A stretch of 62,748 nt of DNA. Origin: Dolomitihabitans soli (lineage in GTDB: Bacteria > Actinomycetota > Actinomycetes > Streptosporangiales > Streptosporangiaceae). Positions 52,197-61,352 of the stretch are shown piece by piece. Positions within the stretch are counted from its first letter, which is position 1; every line of letters begins with the position of its first letter. The DNA lies in assembly GCF_022213955.1 (NCBI RefSeq), contig NZ_JAKNTW010000051.1:1-62748 (forward strand), in the 5' to 3' direction. The translations under genes and the position numbers were made by a program. Below the pieces are notes generated by a model, which ran no database searches, was not told where the DNA came from, and saw only the letters and a list, made by a program, of their open reading frames with translations.

Positions 52197-54439
52197 TGGC
52201 TCAATCCGTAGTAGATGCGGGGCGCGCCGTCCAGGGTCAGCCTCACCTGGCCGTTCCGTACGGGCACGGTGCGCTCGCGGCCGATGCAGTCGACCTCGCG
52301 GACGCTCGTGCCCTTCGCCCGGAGGGTCAGGGAGGTCTTGGTGGGCCAGTGGTCGACCCAGGCTTCCTTGTGCGGGTACCACTGCTCGGTGCCGTGGTCG
52401 TTGTTCAGGAGATATCCGTCTTTGCGGCTCCACAGGATCGCGAATCCGTCGAACAGCAGGCCCTTGAGGTCCGGATCGGCGAAGGTCAGCCACCGGACGA
52501 ACGTCGCTCCCTCCAGGGTCCGCGTGGCCGTGGCGTAGGCGAGCAACGCCGCCTTGACGCTGGTGTCGCGGTTCATCAGCCCGAAGTGGTACTCGGGGTT
52601 GGCGGGGTCGGCCTCCTGCGGGTGGTGGATGGTGCTGTCGTGGGGCTGATACCAGTTCACCCCGTCCACCCGCTCCGAGACCGCCAGGGCCAGGGTGAGC
52701 AGCACGTTCTCGGCCGCCTGCCGGTGGTTGTCGTTCCACCACCTGTTGGGCCTGGTGCAGGCGTACGCCTCGGTCAGCCACAGCTCCTTGCCGCCGCCCT
52801 GCTCGTCGACGATCCTGCGGGCCTCCTTCAGCGCGCCGAGGAAGTTCCAGTAGGTGCCGTTCTCGCCCTGCTGCCACTCCTCGGGCGGCGGCGCGTAGTC
52901 GGGGGTGAAGTTGCCGCGCCCGGGGTGGAAGGCGAAGGCGTCGATCAGGTCCCAGCCGCCGGCCTCGACGAACTTCGCGGTCCACACGGTGTCCATGCCG
53001 CCGAGGCCGCAGTTCATCAGCTTGATGCCGGAGTCCTTGAGCCGGTCGTGAATGGGTTTGAGGCCGTCGCGCAGGTACTCGAGCACTCGCTCCCCTTTCA
53101 TCCACGGGTTGTTCAGCTCGTTGGCCACCTCGAACCAGCGGGCGCCCGAGGCCCTCGCGATGGCCGCCCGGTCGTCGGCCCAGGCGGCGACCTGCTCGGC
53201 CGTGCCGTTGAAGATGACGCCGCCGAGCTGCACGTTGTGCGGGATGTCGAGCGCGTCCAGTTCGGCAGGGGAGTGACCGGGGGCGCCGTCGTAGGCGATG
53301 CGCACCGACTTCACGCCGATCTTCCGCATCAGCGCGCCGACCGACGCCTTGTCCGGAACCAGCATCCAGCTGTAGTTGGCGATGCCGAACCTGCCCTCGG
53401 CCTGGTAGGCGTACGGCTTGAGCGTGGCCAGGTTGGTCCTGGCGAACGCCTCGTCAGTACCGGAGACGGCCTTGACCTCGGCGAAGACGATGCCCTGCGG
53501 GTCGCCCCCGACGGTGAACGTCTCGTCCCAGACCGCGCCGGGCGCGAGGGTTCTGGTCAGCGCGCCCTTCCCGGCCTTCTTGCCGTCGAAGTCGCGGGCG
53601 CACCAGGTCAGGCGTACGTCGCGCGCGGTGGCGGAGCCGTTGACCACCTGCGCCCTGAGCCGCATGGCCGCGCCGGGGTCGTACAGGCCGAACGGCTGCT
53701 CGCTCCATGCGTCCACGCTCAGCGGGAGCGCGGCGGCGATCCCGTCGGCCGCGGCCGGGCGCATCGCGCCGAGCACCAGCTCGGCCTCGGTCACGTTCGC
53801 GGCGGATCCGGGAGCGTGGATCCAGGTGGCGTTGGTGAAGCCGGGCGTGGTCTTCGCCAGCCTGAAGAACGCGCCGGTGCCGGCCCAGGTCTCCTGGTAG
53901 AGCGCGCTGGCGTTGACCTCGTACGGGACGCCGCCGCGGGTGTCGCGGGTCCACCTGGTGACGGGTACGTAGCGCTCGGGGGCCGAAGGGCTCAGCACGG
54001 CTCTGGCGAACATGAAACCCGATGGCGTCAGGGTGGTGCTGCCGCTCACCTCCCAGCGCAGGTGCGCCCGGCGGGCGGTGACGGTGAACAGGCCGCGCAC
54101 CTTGACCTGCTGCGCCGACGCCGACATCGTGTAGTCGATCTGGATGGCGGGCCGGCCGTCGACGGTCACCAGCGAGGGCGTGCCGCCGAACGTGCGCTGC
54201 TGGCCGAGCACGGTGTCCTTGATCATGAAGTGGCTGAGCCGGATGCGGTCGGCGTCGTCGCGGACCAGGACCGAGCCGCCCGGCTCGGCCACCAGCGTGA
54301 TGCCGTCGGCCTGGATGGAGATCGGCTCGGCGGTGGCGCCTGCCGGGCTGCCGTCTGAGGTGCTCGGCGTGGCCACGAACGTGGCCCCGGCGGCGGCGGG
54401 GAGGGCCTGGATGATGATGCGGCGGGAAATGTCGGCCAT
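52193..54439 (-). CDS. Secreted glycosidase-like protein, clan-A TIM barrel
   Basis: 748 residues. The N-terminus DISRRIIIQALPAAAGATFV looks like a Tat-type signal. A beta-rich domain occupies about 40-340, followed by a barrel in which WFEVANELNN (Glu near 432, acid/base after Asn) and KELWLTEAYA (Glu near 553, nucleophile) match clan A glycoside hydrolases such as GH39-like families. The C-terminal part is beta-rich again. It probably releases sugars outside the cell for the adjacent importer. The specific family and substrate are not certain. Confidence 0.72.
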   Translation of the reverse strand: MADISRRIIIQALPAAAGATFVATPSTSDGSPAGATAEPISIQADGITLVAEPGGSVLVRDDADRIRLSHFMIKDTVLGQQRTFGGTPSLVTVDGRPAIQIDYTMSASAQQVKVRGLFTVTARRAHLRWEVSGSTTLTPSGFMFARAVLSPSAPERYVPVTRWTRDTRGGVPYEVNASALYQETWAGTGAFFRLAKTTPGFTNATWIHAPGSAANVTEAELVLGAMRPAAADGIAAALPLSVDAWSEQPFGLYDPGAAMRLRAQVVNGSATARDVRLTWCARDFDGKKAGKGALTRTLAPGAVWDETFTVGGDPQGIVFAEVKAVSGTDEAFARTNLATLKPYAYQAEGRFGIANYSWMLVPDKASVGALMRKIGVKSVRIAYDGAPGHSPAELDALDIPHNVQLGGVIFNGTAEQVAAWADDRAAIARASGARWFEVANELNNPWMKGERVLEYLRDGLKPIHDRLKDSGIKLMNCGLGGMDTVWTAKFVEAGGWDLIDAFAFHPGRGNFTPDYAPPPEEWQQGENGTYWNFLGALKEARRIVDEQGGGKELWLTEAYACTRPNRWWNDNHRQAAENVLLTLALAVSERVDGVNWYQPHDSTIHHPQEADPANPEYHFGLMNRDTSVKAALLAYATATRTLEGATFVRWLTFADPDLKGLLFDGFAILWSRKDGYLLNNDHGTEQWYPHKEAWVDHWPTKTSLTLRAKGTSVREVDCIGRERTVPVRNGQVRLTLDGAPRIYYGLSQ

Positions 54440-54461
54440 GGGGGGTGCCTTTCGTGAAATT

Positions 54462-55313
54462 TCAGCCCTTGATGCCGGTGAAGCCGAGCCCGGCCACGAT
54501 GTGCTTCTGGAAGACCAGGAACACCAGGACCGGCGGGGCGAGCGCCATCGCCATCGCGGCGATCAGCTCGTCCTGCGGCGCCTGTACGGCCAGGCTGGCC
54601 AGGGCGACGCTGATCGGCTGCTTCTCGGGGTCGGTGATGGCCACCAGCGGCCAGATGAAGTCCTTCCAGCTGTGCATGACGGCCAGCAGGCTGATCACGG
54701 CGAGGATCGGCCGGCTCATCGGCAGCACGATCCTGGTCAGCAACTGCCAGGTGTTCGCCCCGTCGACCCTGGCCGCGGCGAACAGCTCGGGAGGCAGCGC
54801 GTCGAAGAACCGCTTGGCCAGCAGCACGTTGAACGCGTAGGCCCCGGAAGGGAGCCAGATCGACCAGTACGAGTCGACCAGCCCCAGGTCGATGACCGTC
54901 AGGAACAGGCTGGTCATCGACACCGTGTAGGGGACGAACATCGTGGCCAGGATCGCGCCGTACACGTACCTGCCGAACCTGGGCCGCAGCACCGACAGCG
55001 CGAAGCCCGCGGTGACCGCCACGACGAGCTGCACCGCCCACGAGCCGCCCACGACCTGCAGGGTGTTGAGCAGGTAGTGCCCGATGCCGAGGTCGGCCCA
55101 GGCCGTGGCGAAGTTCTCGGGACGCGGGTCCGCCGGCCAGAGGTCGAGCGGCCTGGAGATCAGGTCGGTGCTCGGCGACATCGCGCCCTTGACCGTCATG
55201 TAGAGCGGGCCGAGGCCGATCAGCACCAGGAAGGCGAGCGTGAGCCCCTGGATCGAGCGCAGTCCCGCCCGGACGGCCGGCCGGCGCTCCTCGACGTGCG
55301 AGATCAGGCTCAT
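54462..55313 (-). CDS. Carbohydrate ABC transporter permease, MalG-like
   Basis: 283 residues from an ATG overlapping the other permease's stop. Six membrane helices; the EAA loop is LPPELFAAARVDGANTWQLLTRIVLP (read in two parts, residues about 185-210), with IVLPMSRPILAVISL following as usual. It forms the channel of a sugar importer with the partner encoded upstream. An ATPase gene is missing, as is common for actinobacterial sugar importers that share one MsiK-type ATPase. Confidence 0.9.
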   Translation of the reverse strand: MSLISHVEERRPAVRAGLRSIQGLTLAFLVLIGLGPLYMTVKGAMSPSTDLISRPLDLWPADPRPENFATAWADLGIGHYLLNTLQVVGGSWAVQLVVAVTAGFALSVLRPRFGRYVYGAILATMFVPYTVSMTSLFLTVIDLGLVDSYWSIWLPSGAYAFNVLLAKRFFDALPPELFAAARVDGANTWQLLTRIVLPMSRPILAVISLLAVMHSWKDFIWPLVAITDPEKQPISVALASLAVQAPQDELIAAMAMALAPPVLVFLVFQKHIVAGLGFTGIKG

Positions 55314-56266
55314 GCGGCGCTCCAACTGCGGGTGGCCCGCAGGTAGACGGCCGACAGCAGGCCCAGGATGATCGCCAGGAGGAACGACAGCGCCGCCGCC
55401 TGGCCGTACGCGCCGTCCTGGAAGGCGTACCGGAAGATCAGCAGCAGCACGGTGAGCGTGGCGTTCTCCGGGCCTCCGCCGGTGAAGACGTACGGCTCGG
55501 TGAAGACCTGCATGGTGTTGATGAGCTGCATGAGCAGCAGCAGCCCGATCACCGGGCGCAGTTGCGGCAGCGTGATGTGCCACACGCGCGTCCAGATCGA
55601 GGCCCCGTCCATCTGGGCGGCCTCGTAAAGCTCGGACGGGACGCCGACGATCGCGGCGAGATAGATCAGCACGGCGCCGCCCATGCCCGCCCAGGTGGAC
55701 TGCAGGACCAGGCTGACCATCGCGGTGTCGGGCGAGTCCAGCCACAGGTACGGGCCCAGCCCGACGAGGCCGAGCAGCCCGTTGAACAAGCCGTGGCCCG
55801 GGTCGTAGAACCACTTCCACAGCAGGATCGCCACCACCGGCGGCACCACCACGGGCAGGTAGACGAGGAACCGGTACACCCCCGCGCTCCGGCGCACGGT
55901 GGACAGCACGACGGCCAGCACCAGCGGCGCCGGGAAGCCGATGAGCAGCGCGAGCCCGACGAACAGCAGGGTGTTGGCGATGGCCGTGCCCAGCAGCGGG
56001 TCGGCGAACAGCGCGCGGAAGTTCTCCAGGCCCACCCAGGTGGCGGGGTCGATCAGGTTCGTCTGCTGGAAGCTGATCAGCAGTCCCCTGACGATCGGCC
56101 ACCAGGAGAACACCCCGAACACCACGAGCGCCGGGATGAGGAACACCAGCGCCGTCAGCGCGTTGCGCCCGAACAGGCTCCGCCTGGGCGCGTCTCGCCC
56201 GAGCCCGGGCGTCGCCCCGGCGGCAGGGCCGGCGGGAAGGGGTGCGGTCCGCGTGCCGGCACTCAC
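55310..56266 (-). CDS. Carbohydrate ABC transporter permease, MalF-like
   Basis: 318 residues from a GTG overlapping the binding-protein stop (GTGA). A 35-residue charged N-terminus precedes the first helix (LTALVFLIPALVVFGVFSWW). The EAA loop is PSELYEAAQMDGASIWTRVW, typical of sugar permeases. It pairs with the MalG-like subunit. Confidence 0.9.
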   Translation of the reverse strand: MSAGTRTAPLPAGPAAGATPGLGRDAPRRSLFGRNALTALVFLIPALVVFGVFSWWPIVRGLLISFQQTNLIDPATWVGLENFRALFADPLLGTAIANTLLFVGLALLIGFPAPLVLAVVLSTVRRSAGVYRFLVYLPVVVPPVVAILLWKWFYDPGHGLFNGLLGLVGLGPYLWLDSPDTAMVSLVLQSTWAGMGGAVLIYLAAIVGVPSELYEAAQMDGASIWTRVWHITLPQLRPVIGLLLLMQLINTMQVFTEPYVFTGGGPENATLTVLLLIFRYAFQDGAYGQAAALSFLLAIILGLLSAVYLRATRSWSAA

Positions 56267-57624
56267 TGCCGGGCCGCCGCGAGCTTGGTGTTGACGTCCG
56301 TCTCCGCCTTGGCCAGCAGGTCGTCCACGGACGCGTCCTTGTTGGTGAGCACCGCCTGGACCACGGTGTCCAGCACCGCGTACACCTGCTGGGCCTGCAC
56401 GGGGGGCTCGGGGCGCAGGGTGAGCGCCGGGGTCCCGTCCAGCCACGGCCGGAAGTGCTCCAGCTTGACATTCACGTACGGCAGGACGGCCTCGTCGATC
56501 TTGGACTGCTGCGCGGCGTCGAACATCGGCAGCGTCGGCACCCCCACCGCCGACTTCGGATCGGCGGCCAGCTCCTTGGCCCTGGAGGCGGCCGTCGCGG
56601 GGTCGTACTGCGGCTGGGCGTAGGCGAACAGCAGCCACTTCACCGCGGCCGCGGCCTTGTCCGGCGACACCGACTTGGGCACCAGGTACACGTCGCCGCC
56701 GGTCAGCGACGCGTTCCCGCCGGCCTGGGGGAGCGGGCCGATCCCGAACGCGTCGGTGTCCTCCATCCCGTACGTCATCTTGGCCAGCCGATAGGTGCCC
56801 GGCGTGCCCATGTACATCCCGATCTCACCGGCGGCGAACCGCTTGATCACGTCGTTCTGGTCGTTGAGCTGGGCATCGCCCATCGAATCGTCGGTCCAGC
56901 GCATCTCCTTGAGCATGGTGAGCGCCTTCTTCACCGGGTCGGCGTTGAAGGCGGCCACGTATTCGCCGCCTTCCTCCCGCTCGATCTCGCCGCCGTGCGT
57001 GTAGGCGAGCATGGTGAGCTGCCAGCCGCCCTGATTGTTCTTGGACTGGTGGACGAAGCCCGCCTTGCCGGTCTTGTCGGAGATCGTCTTGGCCGCCGTC
57101 CGGACCTCGTCCCACGTCTTCGGCGGCTTGTCCGGGTCCAGGCCGGCCTTGGTGAACAGGTCCCGGTTGTAGACCAGACCCTGGGCGAACGGCGCCTGCG
57201 GCACGCCGTACACGTCGCCGGCCGGGTCGCTGAGCGGGAGCAGGACCTGAGGGTTGAACTCCTTGTAGTGCGCCCACCCGGACAGTTCCTTGGTGAGGGG
57301 CCGAACCTGCTTGCGGGCGATGAGGCCCTGCGGCTCGGTCAGCGGGACCTTGATCACCTCTTCGACCTTGCCGCCCGCCAGCTTGGCCGAGAACGTGAGC
57401 GGGTCGAACACGGAGGTCGAGCCCTGCACCTTGATGCCGGGATTCTGCTGCTCGAAGTCCGCCACCGTCTTCTTGAACCCGTCGAGTCCTGGTTTGTCCG
57501 TGGCGGGGGGCATGCCCTGCACCCGGATCACGACGGTGCCGGGCTCGCTGGGGGTGGGGGATCCGCACCCGGCCAGCGCCGAGGCGAGTACGGCGCAGCC
57601 GAGGAGGCCGGCGGTCAGCTTCAT
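56263..57624 (-). CDS. Sugar-binding lipoprotein of the ABC importer
   Basis: 453 residues with a lipoprotein signal (LLGCAVLASALAGC, Cys20). The family 1 extracellular binding fold shows GFKKTVADFEQQNPGIKVQ near 50-68, YGVPQAPFAQGLVYNRDLF near 140 and the WLLFAYAQPQYDP segment near 330. It delivers an oligo- or monosaccharide to the permeases. Confidence 0.9.
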   Translation of the reverse strand: MKLTAGLLGCAVLASALAGCGSPTPSEPGTVVIRVQGMPPATDKPGLDGFKKTVADFEQQNPGIKVQGSTSVFDPLTFSAKLAGGKVEEVIKVPLTEPQGLIARKQVRPLTKELSGWAHYKEFNPQVLLPLSDPAGDVYGVPQAPFAQGLVYNRDLFTKAGLDPDKPPKTWDEVRTAAKTISDKTGKAGFVHQSKNNQGGWQLTMLAYTHGGEIEREEGGEYVAAFNADPVKKALTMLKEMRWTDDSMGDAQLNDQNDVIKRFAAGEIGMYMGTPGTYRLAKMTYGMEDTDAFGIGPLPQAGGNASLTGGDVYLVPKSVSPDKAAAAVKWLLFAYAQPQYDPATAASRAKELAADPKSAVGVPTLPMFDAAQQSKIDEAVLPYVNVKLEHFRPWLDGTPALTLRPEPPVQAQQVYAVLDTVVQAVLTNKDASVDDLLAKAETDVNTKLAAARQ

Positions 57625-57709
57625 GGTGACTCCAGTGATGAAAAAGCGCAGCTCGAGATGGCGGCAGGGCGCGGGCCGTACCGGAAAGGGGTTCTTCAGG
57701 GGGAGGGAC

Positions 57710-58705
57710 TCAGCCGGCGGCCGAGCCTCCGGGCTCGGCGGGGGCGGGGCCCGTGGAGGCTCGCGGGATCAGGCGCGAGCCGATCTCGGCGATCCGCCCT
57801 TCGCCCTTGCCCGCGATCGTGTCGATGAGCAGGTCGGCGGCTCTGGTCGCGACCTCGTCGGCCGAGATCCTGATCGTGGTGAGGGACGGGGTGGACGTGG
57901 CGGCGAGCAGCGTGTCGTCTATGCCGATCACGCTCACCTGGTCCGGCACGCCGACGCCGAGCTTGGCGAGCTGGTGCAGCACGCCGAGCGCGACGAGGTC
58001 GTTGTGCGCGAGCACCGCCGTCGCGTCGCCCGCCGCGACCAGCGTCGCCGCGTGCACGCCGGTCTCGAAGCGGGGTTCGTAGGGGCCGAGCTCGGTCAGC
58101 GACAGGTCATGGGCCTCGAAGACCTGCCTGATGGACTTGCCGCGGCCGTGTTCACCGTGCTCGCCGTTGACGAAGACGCACCGGGTGTGCCCGTACGCCT
58201 TGAGATGCTCGGCGGCCTGCGCGATCCCCGCCGACAGCGAGACGTGCAGCTCCGCCATGCCCTCGACGTGCCGGTTGACCAGGACGGTCGGCATCTCGGC
58301 GCCGAGCTCGCGCAGCCGTTCTTCCGGCAACGTGGAGGCCCACAGGATCAGGCCGTCGACCTGCTTGGACACCGCGGCGATGGTCTCCAGCTCGTCATAC
58401 TCGCGCTCGTCGGTGTCGGCGGCGAGCACGGTGTAGCCGAGCCGCCTGGCGCGGGCCTGCATCGCCTTGAAGATCGGCGGGAAGAACGGGTTCGCGATGT
58501 CGGGAATGATCAGTCCGAGCGACCCGGTCCTGCCGCCGCGCAGCGAGCGGGCGGCGGGGTTGGGCGAGTAGCCGAGCTCGGCCGCCGCCTCGCGGACGCG
58601 TTGCAGGGTCTGCGGCTGCACCTGATCCGGTGCGGTGAACGCACGGGAGACCGTGGAGACGGACACGCCTGCCGCGCTCGCCACCTGCCTGATCGTTACC
58701 GCCAC
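57710..58705 (-). CDS. LacI-family transcriptional regulator
   Basis: 331 residues. The helix-turn-helix TIRQVASAAGVSVSTVSRAF (4-23) and hinge (NPAARSLRGG, 49-58) are complete; effector domain with LIIPDIANPFFPPIF, DGLILWAST and VSVIGIDDT. It lies just upstream of the sugar-importer operon and divergent from the sugar-acid dehydratase gene, so it probably represses both until a sugar signal is present. Confidence 0.9.
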   Translation of the reverse strand: MAVTIRQVASAAGVSVSTVSRAFTAPDQVQPQTLQRVREAAAELGYSPNPAARSLRGGRTGSLGLIIPDIANPFFPPIFKAMQARARRLGYTVLAADTDEREYDELETIAAVSKQVDGLILWASTLPEERLRELGAEMPTVLVNRHVEGMAELHVSLSAGIAQAAEHLKAYGHTRCVFVNGEHGEHGRGKSIRQVFEAHDLSLTELGPYEPRFETGVHAATLVAAGDATAVLAHNDLVALGVLHQLAKLGVGVPDQVSVIGIDDTLLAATSTPSLTTIRISADEVATRAADLLIDTIAGKGEGRIAEIGSRLIPRASTGPAPAEPGGSAAG

Positions 58706-58738
58706 CTAGGGCCTCCTGTGTCGCTGGTACGGAGGATC

Positions 58739-58753
58739 GTTGCAAACGTTCCC
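58739..58753. promoter_or_regulatory. Possible LacI-type operator upstream of the dehydratase gene
   Basis: GTTGCAAACGTTCCC contains an AACGTT centre with one good half (TTGCAAACG) of the usual LacI-family site. The other half is degenerate. It lies between the LacI gene and the divergent dehydratase gene. Confidence 0.35.
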
Positions 58754-58865
58754 GGAATACGTCAAGAGTGTTTCGTCCAGGAAAAATCCGGATCTATTCA
58801 ACTTCGTGTTGCTCTGTCATGATTCGTTCTTGAGTGTTTGCGGGATCGTTTTCATGAGGAGTCAG

Positions 58866-60008
58866 ATGAAGATCACCGGCTGGGAGCTGCTCACCCTGCC
58901 TGATCACGGCGACAGCATGATGCTGCTGGTCATCGATACCGACGAAGGGCTGCACGGCCTCGGTGAGGTCGGCATCAGGTCGCGGCAGAAGGCTGTGGCC
59001 GGCGGCATCGAGCATCTCGGCGAGCTCCTGATCGGCGAGGACCCGACCAGGATCGAGCACCTGTGGCAGGTGATGTTCCGGCGTGGGTTCTTCCCCGCCG
59101 ATCGGTTCCTGTCGGCCGCCATCGCCGCCGTGGACGTGGCGCTGTGGGACATCCGGGGCAAGGCCCTCGGGGTGCCGGTCTACGAGCTGTTCGGCGGGCG
59201 GGTGCGCGATCACGTGCCGGCCTACGTCCATCTGGGCGACGACTTCCACGACATCGACGCATTCCTGGACAAGGCCCGCGCGCTGGTCGCGGACGGCTGG
59301 CGGCACCTGCGCTTCGCCGTGCCACACGCCCCGGACGGGGTGCTGGACCAGCGGGCCTCGATGCGGGCGGGGATCGAGCTGTTCCACCGGGTGCGGGAGG
59401 CGGTGGGCGATCCGGTGGAGCTCATCCTCGACGTGCACACCCGGCTCGACCCGCCGGAGGCGGTCACGCTGTGCAGGGAGATCGAGGCGGCGCGGCCGTA
59501 CTTCGTGGAGGACCCGCTGCGTAGCGAGGGCCTGGACGCCTACCGCATGCTCAGGGCCCGTACCGCGGTGCCGCTGGCGGCGGGGGAGCAGTTCGGCTCG
59601 AAGTGGGAGTTCCAGCGCCTGGTGGAGCCGGATCTGATCGACTACGCCCGCGTGGACGTGGGCGTGGCGGCCGGGCTCACCGAGGCCAGGAAGATCGCGG
59701 CGATGTGCGAGACCCACTACATCAGGCTCGCCACCCACAACCCCCTCGGCCCGGTGACCGCGGCCTCCTCGCTCCACCTGAACCTCGCGACGCCGAACGC
59801 CGCCATCCAGGAGCACCAGACCCAGCCGGAGCCCGCGATCGACGCGCTGTTCACGGCGCGTCCGGTCATCCGCGCGGGCCGCGTGGAGGTCCCCGACCTG
59901 CCCGGCCTCGGTGTGGACCTCGACCGGGCCGCGGCCCGGCGCTACCAGGCCGTCGCCGCGGAGCGTCCGCACCTGCGCACCCCGGATGGGGCTTTCACCA
60001 ACTGGTGA
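58866..60008 (+). CDS. Enolase-superfamily sugar-acid dehydratase, galactonate-dehydratase-like
   Basis: 380 residues from ATG 58866 (GGAG five bases upstream; earlier in-frame starts have none). The barrel carries metal ligands in LDVHTRLD (Asp, with an active-site His two residues later), VEDPLRSE (Glu) and AAGEQFGSKWEF (Glu), and the base His in ATHNPLGP. The DxH pattern and HNPLGP are shared with D-galactonate and mannonate dehydratases. It removes water from a sugar acid to give a 2-keto-3-deoxy acid. Its link with the divergent LacI and sugar operon suggests that oxidised sugars from the FAD or SDR enzymes are the substrate. Confidence 0.85.
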   Translation: MKITGWELLTLPDHGDSMMLLVIDTDEGLHGLGEVGIRSRQKAVAGGIEHLGELLIGEDPTRIEHLWQVMFRRGFFPADRFLSAAIAAVDVALWDIRGKALGVPVYELFGGRVRDHVPAYVHLGDDFHDIDAFLDKARALVADGWRHLRFAVPHAPDGVLDQRASMRAGIELFHRVREAVGDPVELILDVHTRLDPPEAVTLCREIEAARPYFVEDPLRSEGLDAYRMLRARTAVPLAAGEQFGSKWEFQRLVEPDLIDYARVDVGVAAGLTEARKIAAMCETHYIRLATHNPLGPVTAASSLHLNLATPNAAIQEHQTQPEPAIDALFTARPVIRAGRVEVPDLPGLGVDLDRAAARRYQAVAAERPHLRTPDGAFTNW

Positions 60009-60208
60009 GCCCGGACGCCGACCGCTCGCCCTGTCCGGGCGTGAACGTGAAGTCGTGCCGGTCGAAGTCCGGGGTTACCGGGTGAGGAACGCCTGCGAGA
60101 GCAGCCCGTCGACCGTGATGCCGCCGAACCCGGACCAGGGCGCGGTCCCTGGCCGGGGCGATGGACAGAAGGTGGCCGGGTTGCTCCAGCGGTCGCAGGC
60201 GTTCTCCT
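60009..60208. other. Gap between convergent genes, possible gene debris
   Basis: No complete gene. On the minus strand one frame ends in PRPGTAPWSGFGGITVDGLL and a neighbouring one in PDFDRHDFTFTPG, which look protein-like but have no start or clear family. A decayed gene is possible. Confidence 0.3.
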
Positions 60209-61084
60209 TCAGCGATTGTCCATGATGAGCTGGTCGGTGACCCACCGTGCGACGTCGGCGGGATAGGGCGCCGACAGCCCGAGGACGATGTGCCGGAAGC
60301 CGGCGTCGATCGCTTCGCCGATCGCGTCCCGGGTGGTGCCGGGCTGGTCGTAGGAGACGGGCAGGTGGATCGAGCGGGTGATCGAGGCGGGGTCGCGACC
60401 GATCTCGGTGCAGTAGCGGTCCAGCAGCGCACTGCGGCTGACGACGTCGTCGATGTCGCCGCCGGGGATGTTCCACAGGTCGGCGTGCTCGGCGACCACA
60501 CGCAGCGTCGCAGCCGAGCGTCCGCCGATGAGGATCGGCGGGTGGGGGCGCTGGACGGGCTTGGGGTTGCCGAACGCGCCGGTGACCTGGACGTAGGTGC
60601 CGTGGAAGTCGAACGGTTCAGTCTCGGTCCACAACCGCCGGATCACCGTGCACGCTTCGGCGAGGCCGCCCACGGCGTGGGCGGTGTCGTGGAAGGGCAG
60701 GCCGTGGGCTTCGTACTCGCGCCGGGCCAAGGGCGCGCTGGGTCGTGAACCGACGCCGATGCCGAAGTCGAGCCGTCCGCCGGAGATGATGTCGACGGTC
60801 GTGGCGATCTTGGCCAGCATCGCGGGCGGTCGGATGCGGTTGCTGGTCACGAGCACGCCGAGCCGCAGCCGCCGGGTCTGTGCGGCGAGGGCCGAGAGCA
60901 GTGTCCAGCCTTCGTAGGTCGTTCCGTCAGGGTCGCCGAAGATGGGCAGGAGATGATCGAACAGCCACGCGTGTTCGATCTCCGGGATCGTGTCCGCCTC
61001 GCGCCAGACCCGCAGGACGTCGTGGTAGTCGACCTGCGATGGGGCGGTCATGATTCCGAAGCGAGGCCGGGTGGTGTGCGGCAT
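60209..61084 (-). CDS. LLM-class (luciferase-like) flavin-dependent oxidoreductase
   Basis: 291 residues, ATG 61084 with AAGGAC upstream. Luciferase-like barrel with FGIMTAPSQVDY, HAWLFDHLLPIFGDP, LGVLVTSNRIRPPAMLAKIATT and DIISGGRLDFGIGVGSR, and PPILIGGRSAATLRVVAEHADLWN. These patterns, the last in particular, are common in F420-dependent actinobacterial members, though FMN use cannot be ruled out. The substrate is unknown. The divergent TetR gene and shared operators indicate that it is induced by a small molecule, as for many detoxifying reductases. Confidence 0.87.
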   Translation of the reverse strand: MPHTTRPRFGIMTAPSQVDYHDVLRVWREADTIPEIEHAWLFDHLLPIFGDPDGTTYEGWTLLSALAAQTRRLRLGVLVTSNRIRPPAMLAKIATTVDIISGGRLDFGIGVGSRPSAPLARREYEAHGLPFHDTAHAVGGLAEACTVIRRLWTETEPFDFHGTYVQVTGAFGNPKPVQRPHPPILIGGRSAATLRVVAEHADLWNIPGGDIDDVVSRSALLDRYCTEIGRDPASITRSIHLPVSYDQPGTTRDAIGEAIDAGFRHIVLGLSAPYPADVARWVTDQLIMDNR

Positions 61085-61136
61085 TGGGGCGTTGGTCCTT
61101 TCGACACCGGCCGCGCCGGCTGGGGCGCTACCGAGG

Positions 61137-61317
61137 GGTAAACGGAACACGTTTCCGGCGTGCGAGAGCCGACGCTCATCGCGGCCGCCTTGCATGCCTG
61201 GCCGCGTTCTTCCGCTGAGGAAAACTTGGTGGCGATGCGTGGTTTGGTCGTCTGCCGGCGCTCTGGCATCATAGGTAAACGGAACCTTGTTCCGACTACG
61301 ATAGGGAACGTTGTTCC
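61137..61317. promoter_or_regulatory. Three TetR-type operators between the LLM and TetR genes
   Basis: Perfect GGAAC-n3-GTTCC repeats occur at 61281-61293 and 61305-61317 (centres 24 bases apart), and a one-mismatch copy, GGAACACGTTTCC, at 61144-61156. The 12-base string GGTAAACGGAAC appears in both 61137-61148 and 61274-61285. The sites are placed so that TetR would control itself and the LLM gene. Confidence 0.7.
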
Positions 61318-61352
61318 GTTTCGCAAGTACGGCAGTGGAAAGGAACGACGCG

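Noticed and set aside
51087-54358. Long plus-strand frames opposite the FAD oxidoreductase and glycosidase
   Set aside because: Both minus-strand genes have clear motifs and coupled starts; the plus frames are antisense shadows.
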